This document shows positions 16,934 through 26,415 of a DNA stretch of 64,000 nucleotides, piece by piece. The number at the start of each line of letters is the position of its first letter. The first letter of the stretch is position 1. A program made the translations under genes and the position numbers. The stretch covers positions 62,001 through 126,000 of the forward strand of contig DUZS01000005.1 of NCBI GenBank assembly GCA_013349405.1, written 5' to 3'. Origin of the DNA: Desulfuromonadales bacterium (GTDB lineage: Bacteria; Desulfobacterota; Desulfuromonadia; Geobacterales; Pseudopelobacteraceae). Below the pieces are notes generated by a model. That model saw nothing but the letters and a program-made list of their open reading frames with translations. It was not told the origin of the DNA and made no database searches.

Positions 16934-19795
16934 TTACAGCATCTTCCGCAAATACTGCCCTGTATATGACTTCGTGACCCTGGTAACCTGCTCCGGTGTG
17001 CCGACCGCAATAATCTCGCCGCCCCGGTCGCCTCCCTCCGGGCCCAGATCGATAATCCAGTCGGCAGTTTTAATGACATCAAGGTTGTGCTCAATGATCA
17101 CAATTGTATTTCCGGCATGGACGAGTCGCTGGATTACCTCCAGCAGTTTGGCAATATCATGAAAATGGAGACCGGTGGTTGGTTCGTCGAGGATATAAAT
17201 CGTCCGCCCGGTGGCGCGTTTGGACAGCTCTTTGGCGAGTTTGACCCGCTGGGCCTCTCCCCCTGAAAGCGTTGTTGCCGCCTGCCCCAGCTTGATATAG
17301 CCGAGACCGACTTCGTCAAGCGTTGCCAGCTTGTTCCTGATGCGCGGTATGGCCCCCATAAACTCCAGCGCCTGCGACACGGTCATGTCGAGGACATCGG
17401 CGATCGATTTCCCCTTGAAATGAACCTCCAGCGTTTCGCGGTTGTAGCGCGCCCCTTTGCAGACCTCGCACTCCACATAGACATCCGGCAGAAAATGCAT
17501 CTCAATCTTGATGATGCCGTCACCGGAGCAGGCTTCACAGCGCCCCCCCTTGACATTGAACGAGTAGCGCCCCGGTTTGTAACCGCGCAGCTTTGATTCC
17601 GGGAGATGAGAGAACAGATCGCGGATGTCACTGAACACCGCGGTGTAGGTAGCCGGATTGGAGCGGGGCGTGCGCCCGATCGGCGACTGATCGATGTTGA
17701 TAACCTTGTCGAGATGCTCCAGTCCCAATACCTCCTGAACCGCGCCCGCTTTCTCGCGACTGCGGTAGAGGCGCTGCCCCAGTACTTTGTGCAGGGTGTC
17801 AATTACCAATGTTGACTTGCCGGAACCGGAAACACCGGTAACACAGGTCATGACGCCGAGCGGAATATCGACCGTGACATTTTTCAGGTTGTTTTCAGAG
17901 GCACCGACTATGCGCAGATGCTTATCCGCAGTGCGGCGCTTTTTCGGCAGCGCAATCGTCAGTTCCCCTGAAAGGTAACGCCCGGTCAGGGACTTCGCAT
18001 TTGCCATGACTTCAGCCGGTGTCCCCTGGGCTACAACTTCGCCGCCATGCACCCCGGCACCCGGTCCCATGTCGATCAGGTGATCGGCTTCCATAATGGT
18101 TTCTTCGTCATGCTCCACCACGAGTACGGTGTTACCGAGATCGCGCAGGCGCTTGAGTGTGCCGAGCAGTCGGGCGTTGTCGCGTTGATGGAGGCCGATT
18201 GACGGTTCATCAAGGATGTAGAGAACGCCGACCAGGCTTGAGCCGATCTGGGTCGCCAGGCGGATGCGCTGTCCCTCGCCCCCCGAGAGGGTGCCGGAAG
18301 TGCGGTCAAGCGAGAGATAGTCAAGGCCGACGTTGACGAGAAAGGAGAGCCGTTCGCGTATTTCCTTGAGGATCCGCCGGGCAATTTCCTGTTCTTTATC
18401 CGTCAGAACGAGCTCTTCGAAAAAACGGAGGCAATCCCTTATTGACAGCGCCGTCACGCCCCTGATGGTGCTTCCTCCCACCAGCACATGGAGTGCTTCC
18501 GGGCGGAGACGGGCACCCTCACAGGTAGGGCAGGGCATGATATCCATGTATTTTTCAAGATCTTCCCGGGCTGCATCCGATTCGGTTTCAAGCCAGCGGC
18601 GCTGCAGATTATTGAGCACCCCCTCAAACTCTTTCTGATACGTATGGCGGCGCTCGCCATCCTCCTCCCACCAGAATTCAATCTTCTCACCCTTGGACCC
18701 GTTCAGGATCACGTCACGGACAGGTGCAGGCAGATCTTTATAGGGGGTGCGAATATCGAACGAATATGCTTTGGCAAGTGCATCGAGAATCAGGTGAAAC
18801 CAGCCGGAGAGGCGTTTTTCCCAGGGGGCTATGGCACCTTCGCGCAGCGACAGTTCCGGGTTGGGGATGACCCGGTCGGCGTCAAAATACATGCGGGTGC
18901 CGAGCCCGGTACACTCCGGGCAGGCGCCATGCGGGTTGTTGAATGAGAACAGGCGCGGGGTTATCTCCTGGTATGACAGCCCGCAATCGACACAGGCCAG
19001 TTTTTCCGAGAAAAGCAGTTGTGACGGTTTGGGTGTTTTTTTCGGTTTTTCTTCCGGGGAATGGTCTGGCAGAGCTGTAACGACTTCAACTTTTACAACC
19101 CCGTCGGCATGATGCAAGGAGGTCTCGAGTGAATCCGCCAGGCGTCGTTGCACACCTTCCTTAACGACAATCCGATCCACAACGATGTCGATGTCATGCT
19201 TTTTCTTCTTGTCCATCTCAATGTCGTCAGCCAGGTCGCGAACGGTTCCGTCAAGTACAACACGGGTAAATCCTTCCTTGCGCAGCTGATTGAGCTCTTT
19301 TTTGTATTCCCCCTTACGGCCCCGGATCATCGGGGCCAACAGGGTCAATTTGGTGCCGGCAGGTAGGGACATAATCTGGTCTACCATCTGGGAAACGGTC
19401 TGCGAGGTGATCTCCTTATCACAGGAAGTGCAGTGCGGATGACCGACTCGGGCGAACAGGAGGCGCAGATAGTCGTACACCTCGGTGACAGTGCCGACGG
19501 TGGAACGGGGATTTTTGCTGGTGGTTTTCTGTTCGATGGAAATGGCAGGAGAAAGCCCCTCAATCGACTCTACATCAGGTTTTTCCATCTGCTCGAGGAA
19601 CTGGCGGGCATAGGAAGAAAGAGACTCGACATAGCGGCGCTGCCCCTCGGCATAAATCGTGTCAAACGCCAGGGTGGACTTGCCGGAGCCGGAAAGCCCG
19701 GTAATAACGACCAACTGATCTCGGGGAATTTCGACGTCGATGCACTTGAGATTGTGCTCGCACGCCCCTTTGACAATAATGCTGGTGTGGGCCAT
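16934..19795 (-). CDS. uvrA: UvrA, excinuclease ABC subunit A
   Basis: ATPase that recognises damage in nucleotide excision repair; 953 aa, slightly above the usual 940. The first Walker A is [15 protein letters not shown] (residue ~31), the second [15 protein letters not shown] (~645). The zinc-binding Cys pairs are CVDCG...CPEC and CEACSGDG...CEVCKG, and both ABC signatures ([16 protein letters not shown]) are present. AAAGGT precedes the ATG. It is divergent from the hemerythrin gene. Mfd, the transcription-repair coupling factor, is encoded 7 kb away. Confidence 0.97.
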   Translation of the reverse strand: MAHTSIIVKGACEHNLKCIDVEIPRDQLVVITGLSGSGKSTLAFDTIYAEGQRRYVESLSSYARQFLEQMEKPDVESIEGLSPAISIEQKTTSKNPRSTVGTVTEVYDYLRLLFARVGHPHCTSCDKEITSQTVSQMVDQIMSLPAGTKLTLLAPMIRGRKGEYKKELNQLRKEGFTRVVLDGTVRDLADDIEMDKKKKHDIDIVVDRIVVKEGVQRRLADSLETSLHHADGVVKVEVVTALPDHSPEEKPKKTPKPSQLLFSEKLACVDCGLSYQEITPRLFSFNNPHGACPECTGLGTRMYFDADRVIPNPELSLREGAIAPWEKRLSGWFHLILDALAKAYSFDIRTPYKDLPAPVRDVILNGSKGEKIEFWWEEDGERRHTYQKEFEGVLNNLQRRWLETESDAAREDLEKYMDIMPCPTCEGARLRPEALHVLVGGSTIRGVTALSIRDCLRFFEELVLTDKEQEIARRILKEIRERLSFLVNVGLDYLSLDRTSGTLSGGEGQRIRLATQIGSSLVGVLYILDEPSIGLHQRDNARLLGTLKRLRDLGNTVLVVEHDEETIMEADHLIDMGPGAGVHGGEVVAQGTPAEVMANAKSLTGRYLSGELTIALPKKRRTADKHLRIVGASENNLKNVTVDIPLGVMTCVTGVSGSGKSTLVIDTLHKVLGQRLYRSREKAGAVQEVLGLEHLDKVINIDQSPIGRTPRSNPATYTAVFSDIRDLFSHLPESKLRGYKPGRYSFNVKGGRCEACSGDGIIKIEMHFLPDVYVECEVCKGARYNRETLEVHFKGKSIADVLDMTVSQALEFMGAIPRIRNKLATLDEVGLGYIKLGQAATTLSGGEAQRVKLAKELSKRATGRTIYILDEPTTGLHFHDIAKLLEVIQRLVHAGNTIVIIEHNLDVIKTADWIIDLGPEGGDRGGEIIAVGTPEQVTRVTKSYTGQYLRKML

Positions 19796-19899
19796 GTAAA
19801 TACCTTTTTTTGTAGAGTGACATTGACATATACCACAAACCTGATACGGTATGAAGCGTCTTTTGGTTTACTGCATTCCTCTGATCAAGGAGAATAGTT

Positions 19900-20325
19900 A
19901 TGGGGCAAATGGTTTGGAAATCGAGTTTTGCAATAGGCATCGAGGAGATTGACCGGCAGCACCAGTTATTATTGACATACTTTAATAAAAATATGGAAAA
20001 TAACAGTGCTGCTGTTGGTCTCTTTGGCAAGCTGAAGGCGTATGCCGGAGAACACTTTGCCGGCGAAGAGAAATTGATGCGCAAGATTAACTATCCCGGC
20101 CTAGAAGGCCATCAGCTGCAGCATCGACTGTTTGAAGAGCAGATGGAACATCTGGAAGAGACGGTCAAAAATAATGAAAGTCAGGCAATTATTGCGCTGG
20201 TCTCTTTCATGAGGGATTGGTTTCTCGATCATATCCTGGTGGCCGATGCTAACTACGCCAGCTACATGCGCGCTACTATGGCCGAAGATGATATTGCTAT
20301 GCTTGTTGCGTTTGGCTGTGATTAA
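19900..20325 (+). CDS. Bacteriohemerythrin
   Basis: A 141 aa di-iron O2-binding protein of the hemerythrin family. The iron ligands follow the family spacing: H in EIDRQHQ, H and E in GEHFAGEE, H in GHQLQH, and the HxxxAD motif in DHILVADA. AAGGAG precedes ATG 19900. As a free-standing single domain it is likely a cytoplasmic oxygen scavenger or carrier, as reported for anaerobes and microaerophiles. Confidence 0.9.
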   Translation: MGQMVWKSSFAIGIEEIDRQHQLLLTYFNKNMENNSAAVGLFGKLKAYAGEHFAGEEKLMRKINYPGLEGHQLQHRLFEEQMEHLEETVKNNESQAIIALVSFMRDWFLDHILVADANYASYMRATMAEDDIAMLVAFGCD

Positions 20326-20405
20326 CAGTAACGCGTACCGCTGATGATCATGCCGGGTGAAACGGCTCATCAAAAACTCCGGGAGGTCTGAGCCGAAACA
20401 GCCGA

Positions 20406-21386
20406 TTAAGCGAAACGTGCCACCATTTCCCGTGCCACAGAGATAATACCAATTCCGGTAGGACAGACGGAGTCGCACCGGCCACAGAGGAAGCAACTGA
20501 TCTCCCCCCATTTCTCCGGATCGGCAGCGAGTTTGTGATGGATGCGGCGCCGGGTTCGCTCAGCTTCACTCCCAAGGGGATTATGCCCCCCCGCCTCACG
20601 CATGAAACCATCCAGTTGACACGAGTCCCACATCCGGCTGCGCTCAGTTTTTTGGGCTGAACGCCAGTCTTGCACGCCGAAACAGGTACAGGTCGGGCAG
20701 GCGAGATTGCAGCCGGTGCACGCGATACATCGGTCACCGATGTCCGCCCAGAATAAGTCGGGGACACGGTTGGCGCGCAGAAGCGCGGAGGCGTGCCGGA
20801 TCAGCAGTTCATTTTCGTCCGGAAGCTCTGCCGCCAGCTGAGGAAATAGCTCGGCCGCTTCCGGTGCTGCCGTTTCCGGCAGATCCGCAATGAGTGTATT
20901 ACCCGTTGCGCTGTACGCAATCACCAGCCAACTGCTCCTGTCCCAGAAAAATTCCACATCACAGTCGCCGCCGGCGGGTGGAATCAATGATCCCGCCGGA
21001 CCGCAATACCCTGAAAGGCCGCCTATTGCAGCACCGTGGCGCACGCGGAAGTAACAATCGTCACGACAGCCGTCGGCAAAGAAGCGGTCAATAAATCTGA
21101 GGCAGGCAAGATCGCGGGGATGGAAGCCGACTATGAAAAGCGGGCGGTCAGCAGGTGGTGGTTCCTCTATCGCTCCATCGGTAACGGTGAATAGTGTGCT
21201 CTGCTGCGGAAAGAACGCTGCCGTCGGTTTGCCGGCAACGGGCGCACCATGCAGCGAGTGTGGGGCGTCGTTCGGACAACCGATGACGCGGGTGCCGTCC
21301 GGGAGCAGGATCGGCAGGCGCAGTTCCCACGTCGGGGCAAGAGAGGCAAAAAACCGGTCAAGTTGATCGGGATGCAGCATTTTCAT
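20406..21386 (-). CDS. 4Fe-4S dicluster protein, sulfhydrogenase beta-like electron-transfer subunit
   Basis: A 326 aa iron-sulfur protein resembling the beta subunit (HydB) of cytoplasmic sulfhydrogenases. The C-terminal half has two 4Fe-4S motifs: CIACTGCNLACPTC near residue 220 and CFLCGRCDSVCPTG near 300. I choose ATG 21386, which overlaps the fdhA stop (ATGA), over the longer frame from 21413. It is the last gene of the gamma-like/fdhA/beta-like set, so it probably passes electrons between formate dehydrogenase and the flavin subunit. No NiFe hydrogenase large subunit is nearby. Confidence 0.8.
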   Translation of the reverse strand: MKMLHPDQLDRFFASLAPTWELRLPILLPDGTRVIGCPNDAPHSLHGAPVAGKPTAAFFPQQSTLFTVTDGAIEEPPPADRPLFIVGFHPRDLACLRFIDRFFADGCRDDCYFRVRHGAAIGGLSGYCGPAGSLIPPAGGDCDVEFFWDRSSWLVIAYSATGNTLIADLPETAAPEAAELFPQLAAELPDENELLIRHASALLRANRVPDLFWADIGDRCIACTGCNLACPTCTCFGVQDWRSAQKTERSRMWDSCQLDGFMREAGGHNPLGSEAERTRRRIHHKLAADPEKWGEISCFLCGRCDSVCPTGIGIISVAREMVARFA

Positions 21387-23419
21387 GGCATTTTCTCCAG
21401 CCGTACCGCACACACCTTGAATTCCGGAATGGACGACTCCGGGTCGAGGGCATTGTTGGTAAGGGCGTTGGCCGCCCCTTCGGCAAAGTGGAACGGCATG
21501 AACAGAACACCGGCGATGACCATCCCGGTCACCCGCGCCTCTGTCGTGATCTCGCCTCTACGACTGGAAACGAGCACCATGTCACGATGCCTGATGCCAA
21601 GACGGGCAGCATCGTCCGGGTTCAGTTCGATGAAGGAACGGGGTTCCTCGCGGTCAAGCAGATGGGTGCGACGGGTCATGCTGCCGGTATGCCAGTGAAA
21701 GTAGGTGCGCCCGGTGGTCAGGACAAAGGGATACTCTGCGTCGGGAAGTTCAGCGGACAAACGGTGCGCCACCGGAGTGAAATACCCAAGACCACGGGTA
21801 AACCGATCCTGATGCATAATTGGTGTGCCGGGGTGCGTCTTGTCAGGGCAGGGCCATTGCAGGCCATGCCGGTCCAGTCGCCCGTAGGCGATGCCGCCAT
21901 AGATTGGTGTGAGCGAAGCCGCCTCAGCCATTATTTCTTCAGGAGAAGTGTAGCGCATCCCTCCGTAACCGGCGCGTTCAGCTAGAGCACAGATTATTTC
22001 CCAGTCCGCGCGAGCCTGACCGGGCGGCTCTACCGCTTTGTGCAGACGCTGCACGCGGCGCTCGGTGTTGGTGAACGTGCCCTCTTTTTCGGCAAAGCAG
22101 GCGGCAGGCAGTACGATGTCGGCAATGGCAGCTGTCTCGGTCAGGAAGATATCCTGCACGACCAGCAGCTCCAGATTCTCCAGAACGGTGCGGGCGTGCC
22201 CCTGGTCCGGGTCGGAAAGCATCGGGTTTTCACCCATGATAAACATTCCGTGCAGACACCCTTCCGATGCGGCATCCATGGCCCGTGTCAGCGGCAGTCC
22301 CGGTTCTGACGGCAGTGAGGAGACACCCCAGGTATGGGCGAATTTTCCTCGCACCAACGGGTCAGCCACCTTTTGATAGCCGCTGAAGAGGTCGGGAAGC
22401 GCCCCCATATCGCAGCCCCCCTGGACATTGTTCTGACCGCGCAGCGGATTCACGCCGGTTCCGGGCCGACCGACATTGCCGGTCAACATCGCCAGCGAGG
22501 CGATACAGCGGACGTTGTCGACGCCATGGCTATGCTGCGTGATGCCCATGGAATAGACGATCATTGCCCGTTCGGCGCCGGCGTAGAGGCGCGCTGCAGC
22601 GACAACTTCAGCGGCAGCCAGGCCGGTAGCGGCAGCGGTCCTTTCCGGCGTCCAGTCGGCTACCGACGCAGCCAGCGCGGCATAATTTTCGGTGCGGTCG
22701 GCAATAAACTCCTGGTCAGCCAATCCTTCGGCAATAATAACGTGCATCATCCCGTTCAGCAGGGCAACATCACTGCCGTTTTTGTGGCGCAGATGCAGTG
22801 CGGCGTGCCGGGCGAGGCGGATGCGGCGGTTGTCGGCGACAATCAGGTGTGTGCCGCTCTGCACAGCGTTGAGAATACGACTGCCGATCAACGGATGCTG
22901 TTCGGTGGTGTTGGAGCCGATAATGAGGATAACGTCAGTCTGGTCAAAACAGGAAATGGAGTTGGTCATCGCCCCGGAGCCGAATGTTTCCGCGAGACCG
23001 GTGACGGTTGACGAATGGCAGAGGCGGGCGCAGTGATCGATGTTGTTTGTGCCGAATACCGCCCGGGCCAGCTTCATCAGCAGATAATTTTCTTCATTAG
23101 TCGCCTTGGCTGAAGAGGCAAACATAACCGCATCTTTACCATGCGTTGCCTGGACAGCCTGTAGTCTCTCAACCACCAGGTTCAACGCTTCATCCCAGGA
23201 AGCGGGGTGCAGCACACCATCACGGCGCACCAGCGGGGTTGTGAGGCGGTCGGGATGATGAACAAACGCGTATGCGTTCCACCCCTTGACGCAGAGTCCG
23301 CCGCGATTGACCGGGCTGGTCGTGCTCGGTTCGACGCCGACCAGACGGCCATCATTACTGACGAGGTAGAACGTGCAGCCGACCCCGCAGTACGGGCAGA
23401 CCGTGAGAGACCGTTTCAT
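21383..23419 (-). CDS. fdhA: Formate dehydrogenase alpha subunit (Cys type, molybdopterin)
   Basis: A 678 aa molybdopterin bis(MGD) oxidoreductase. The N-terminal 4Fe-4S motif is CPYCGVGC (C8, C11, C15) with a fourth Cys in GLCVKGW (C43). The catalytic position is Cys134 in CARLCHSSTV, where selenocysteine enzymes have Sec. NVQGGCDMGALP, ENPMLSDPD and the C-terminal HTGSMTRR are typical of FdhF-like catalytic subunits. No twin-arginine signal is present, so it should be cytoplasmic. Both flanking genes overlap by ATGA. Periplasmic types are excluded by the missing signal; other oxidoreductases of the superfamily remain possible. Confidence 0.88.
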   Translation of the reverse strand: MKRSLTVCPYCGVGCTFYLVSNDGRLVGVEPSTTSPVNRGGLCVKGWNAYAFVHHPDRLTTPLVRRDGVLHPASWDEALNLVVERLQAVQATHGKDAVMFASSAKATNEENYLLMKLARAVFGTNNIDHCARLCHSSTVTGLAETFGSGAMTNSISCFDQTDVILIIGSNTTEQHPLIGSRILNAVQSGTHLIVADNRRIRLARHAALHLRHKNGSDVALLNGMMHVIIAEGLADQEFIADRTENYAALAASVADWTPERTAAATGLAAAEVVAAARLYAGAERAMIVYSMGITQHSHGVDNVRCIASLAMLTGNVGRPGTGVNPLRGQNNVQGGCDMGALPDLFSGYQKVADPLVRGKFAHTWGVSSLPSEPGLPLTRAMDAASEGCLHGMFIMGENPMLSDPDQGHARTVLENLELLVVQDIFLTETAAIADIVLPAACFAEKEGTFTNTERRVQRLHKAVEPPGQARADWEIICALAERAGYGGMRYTSPEEIMAEAASLTPIYGGIAYGRLDRHGLQWPCPDKTHPGTPIMHQDRFTRGLGYFTPVAHRLSAELPDAEYPFVLTTGRTYFHWHTGSMTRRTHLLDREEPRSFIELNPDDAARLGIRHRDMVLVSSRRGEITTEARVTGMVIAGVLFMPFHFAEGAANALTNNALDPESSIPEFKVCAVRLEKMP

Positions 23420-24258
23420 AGCGCTCCCCGCAGATGTTCGATTTCATTCAGCCAGAAGACCGGGCCATCCTGGCAGCATAACAGGTGCTCGATCGAACAG
23501 TGTCCGCATTTGCCGACTCCGCAGCGCATCTGCCGTTCGAGTGACACGATAATCCGCTCGGACGGCAGCCCTTTTTTATGCAGTTCGGCAATCACCGCCC
23601 GGTACATGGCCGGTGGGCCGACGATGGCGGCGATTGTGCTGTCGGGATTGAACGCGAGCGGGGGGATAAGGGCGGTGATAAGGCCGACGCTGCCGCTGAA
23701 ACAGTCTCCCACGGAGATGTTGTCAACGGTCATGCTGCAGGCAAAGCGGGCGGAGGCTTCCCAAACGGCGAGTTCATCTTTGAAGAGCCGGTCTGCCGGA
23801 CTTTTTGCCCCGTACAGAATGGCGATGCTGCCGAACTCAGCCGGGCGGTCTTCACAATACTGGATCAAGGAGCGCATCGGCGCCAGTCCGCAGCCGCCGG
23901 AGATGAGAATAAGGTTCTGACCGCGCAGTCGCGACAGGTCGAATGCCCTGCCGAACGGCCCGCGGATGCCGAGCGTGTCGCCGGCTTTCAGAGCGTGCAT
24001 GGCACCGGTAAGAGTCCCGGCCCGGCGCACACCGAGCTCGAAAAAGCCCTCCCTCGTTGGAGAAGATGCCACCGAAATCGGCGCCTCCCCCCAGCCGAGG
24101 AGGGACACCTGTACGAATTGCCCGGGAAGATGCCCGAGAGGAACCCCGTCTGCTCGTCTGATGCGGAACAGCTTTTCGCCGGGGGTCAGGTCGGAGACCG
24201 ATATGATCTCGCACCCTATCGGGAGGTAGAGCGAGGTATGGCCGGGTGTAGCGGTCAC
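23416..24258 (-). CDS. FAD/NAD(P)-binding oxidoreductase, sulfhydrogenase gamma-like
   Basis: A ferredoxin-NADP reductase-fold subunit resembling HydG of sulfhydrogenases. It has a flavin-binding barrel (GQFVQVSLLGWGEAPISVAS), a nucleotide-binding domain (LISGGCGLAPMRSLI) and a C-terminal 2Fe-2S motif CGVGKCGHCS...C. Two starts are possible: GTG 24279 inside glmU, or GTG 24258, which forms the GTGA overlap typical of this operon; I prefer the latter (280 aa). It likely links formate oxidation to NAD(P)H. Confidence 0.82.
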   Translation of the reverse strand: MTATPGHTSLYLPIGCEIISVSDLTPGEKLFRIRRADGVPLGHLPGQFVQVSLLGWGEAPISVASSPTREGFFELGVRRAGTLTGAMHALKAGDTLGIRGPFGRAFDLSRLRGQNLILISGGCGLAPMRSLIQYCEDRPAEFGSIAILYGAKSPADRLFKDELAVWEASARFACSMTVDNISVGDCFSGSVGLITALIPPLAFNPDSTIAAIVGPPAMYRAVIAELHKKGLPSERIIVSLERQMRCGVGKCGHCSIEHLLCCQDGPVFWLNEIEHLRGAL

Positions 24259-25631
24259 GATTTTTTCTTCAACCGCCACCCTTCCTTATTGACCTGCGGA
24301 ACCCGTGACAGTGCCAGTGAATCGGGCGGCACATCGACCGTGACGGTTGTGCCGGCCGCCACCAATGAATTGCGCCCGACAGTTACCGGCGCAACCAGCT
24401 GCACGTCACTGCCGATAAAGACATCGTCGCCGATAACTGTGCGATGCTTGTTGACGCCGTCGTAGTTGCAGGTAATCGTACCGCAGCCGATATTGACGTC
24501 GCGACCGATTTCGGCGTCGCCAAGATAAGTCAGGTGCGATGCTTTAGAGCCTTCCCCCATGACGATTTTTTTGGTTTCAACGAAGTTGCCGATCTTTACT
24601 TTCCTGCCCAGTATCGTGCCGGGGCGCAGATGAGCCATCGGTCCGACCGCCACATCCTCGCCTAATTCGGAGCTTTCCAGTACTGACGCCGCTTTGATGT
24701 GGCAATCATCGCCGATCCGGCAGTCGGAGATGCTGACAGCACCTTCGATTTCACAGCCGCTGCCGATAATCGAGCAGCCGCCGATGCTGCATCCGGGGTG
24801 GATAGTCGTATCAGCACCGATGATAACGCCATGATCGATATACGTCTGCTCAGGATCGATCAGAGTTACACCGTTCAGCATATGTTTGCGGTTGATGCGA
24901 CCGCGTAAGATTCGCCCAGCCTCGGCAAGCTGTACGCGATCGTTTACCCCCATGATCTCGTCGGCATCAGCGGTCGGAAGTGCCAGGCAGGTCAGGCCCT
25001 TCTGAACGGCAATCGCCAGCAGGTCGGTCAGATAGTATTCACCCTGAGCATTGTCGTTGGTGATCCCTTTGATATTACCGAACAGAAAGGCGGAATCCAT
25101 ACAGTAAATACCGCTGTTGATCTCGCGGATCTCCCGCTCTTCCGGGGCGGCATCCTTCTGCTCCACAATTCGGGTTACCCGCCCGGAGTTATCACGGACA
25201 ACGCGGCCATAGCCGAACGGATCATCCATCAGGGCGGTCAGCACCGTTATGGCTGCCTCGTTATCGCGGTGGTACGCCAGCATATTTTTTAAGGTTTCAG
25301 AACGGAGTAAGGGGGTGTCTCCGCAGAGGATCAGCACGGTGCCCCGAAAACCGGCGAGTGCATCCACTGCACAGGCAACAGCATGTCCCGTCCCCAACTG
25401 CTCTTCCTGCATGGCGCAGCGAATATCCGTTGCGCCGCGAAAGGCTCCCTGTACCGCAGAGGCCTGATGGCCAATCACCAGCACAATTGGATCTGAGCCG
25501 GCTTCCCGTGCGGCAGCAACCGGCCAGGCAATCATGGGCAAGCCGGCAACCGGGTGCAGAACCTTGATCAAGCCGGACTTCATACGGGTACCTTTTCCGG
25601 CGGCGAGTATAACTGAGGCAAGTGATTCCAT
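24255..25631 (-). CDS. glmU: GlmU, bifunctional UDP-GlcNAc synthesis enzyme
   Basis: N-acetylglucosamine-1-phosphate uridyltransferase and glucosamine-1-phosphate acetyltransferase; 458 aa, normal length. The N-terminal LAAGKGTRMKS nucleotide-binding loop and GTGHAV motif are followed by a C-terminal left-handed beta-helix of hexapeptide repeats with TYLGDAEIGRDVNIGCG and the NYDGVNKHRT active-site region. It supplies UDP-GlcNAc for peptidoglycan and LPS. It heads the operon that continues into the formate dehydrogenase genes, an unexpected pairing. Confidence 0.96.
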   Translation of the reverse strand: MESLASVILAAGKGTRMKSGLIKVLHPVAGLPMIAWPVAAAREAGSDPIVLVIGHQASAVQGAFRGATDIRCAMQEEQLGTGHAVACAVDALAGFRGTVLILCGDTPLLRSETLKNMLAYHRDNEAAITVLTALMDDPFGYGRVVRDNSGRVTRIVEQKDAAPEEREIREINSGIYCMDSAFLFGNIKGITNDNAQGEYYLTDLLAIAVQKGLTCLALPTADADEIMGVNDRVQLAEAGRILRGRINRKHMLNGVTLIDPEQTYIDHGVIIGADTTIHPGCSIGGCSIIGSGCEIEGAVSISDCRIGDDCHIKAASVLESSELGEDVAVGPMAHLRPGTILGRKVKIGNFVETKKIVMGEGSKASHLTYLGDAEIGRDVNIGCGTITCNYDGVNKHRTVIGDDVFIGSDVQLVAPVTVGRNSLVAAGTTVTVDVPPDSLALSRVPQVNKEGWRLKKKS

Positions 25632-25814
25632 AGCGGTTGACTCCAGAGGTTAAAATCGGGAAAAATTTATTCTGGTACTTTATGCGATAGGTGATCAAGG
25701 CGTCAAGAGATTAGCACAGTCGATGCAGCAGCAATTTCTCTTTAGTCTTTACTTATCTGCCGGTTTGGCTATAGTGCGGTGTCGTAGTGTATTGACCACT
25801 TCAAAGGGTTACCG

Positions 25815-26375
25815 ATGGCAATTGCCGATGATGTCATACTCCTTGACAAAAAATTGAGCGAACTTATTACCAGGTATGAGCAGTACTTTATCGGTCTGGA
25901 AAAGCGTGAACCGCTGCTGTTGCTTGGAGAGGTGGAGAAGCTGGTGCGGCGCTACACCGGCACACCGATCAACAATACCATGTACAAACATCGCTACACC
26001 ATGCTGGTGGCGCGCCTTAATACCTATCGGGAACACTGGAACAGGATTCTGAAGCTGATGGAGGAGGGGCGCTACTCTCGGGATCGCTTTATCAGCGACC
26101 TGCATCTGCGCCAGAAAAGTGCCCCCGAGCCTCCTGCACACGCTGCTCGCCTTGCATCAACAGAGTCAGAACTTGACCGTATTGTCCTTGAACTCCGTGA
26201 AGCACGCAAGGCGTGCCATCTTCCGGCAGAAAAAATCACCCGTGACCTCGTTGCGTCCAGCATTGAAAAGCAGCGTCCGTCACTGGTTGCAAAGCTCGGC
26301 ACCGAAAACTTCGTCTTCCGGGTCGTGATCGAAGATGGCAAGCCAAAATTGAAAGCCGGCCTGCGCAAGCATTGA
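25815..26375 (+). CDS. Conserved hypothetical, MXAN_5187 C-terminal-like
   Basis: A 186 aa protein, predicted soluble, with a heptad-rich N-terminal half (residues 5-100) and a C-terminal segment ending in NFVFRVVIEDGKPKLKAG. It resembles the C-terminal domain of Myxococcus MXAN_5187-type proteins, recalled from memory rather than searched. It is 40 bp upstream of mfd on the same strand, so co-transcription is likely. The function is unknown. Confidence 0.65.
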   Translation: MAIADDVILLDKKLSELITRYEQYFIGLEKREPLLLLGEVEKLVRRYTGTPINNTMYKHRYTMLVARLNTYREHWNRILKLMEEGRYSRDRFISDLHLRQKSAPEPPAHAARLASTESELDRIVLELREARKACHLPAEKITRDLVASSIEKQRPSLVAKLGTENFVFRVVIEDGKPKLKAGLRKH

Positions 26376-26415
26376 TGTCCACCACAAACGATTTCTCCTG
26401 GTTATCCCAGTCATT

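Noticed and set aside
19823-19851. Promoter TTGACA upstream of the hemerythrin gene
   Set aside because: The -35 is perfect but no acceptable -10 lies at 16-18 bp, so I did not list it as a feature.
22334-23011. 225-codon frame opposite fdhA
   Set aside because: A mirror frame of a clear molybdoenzyme gene with GC-rich third positions; no independent evidence.
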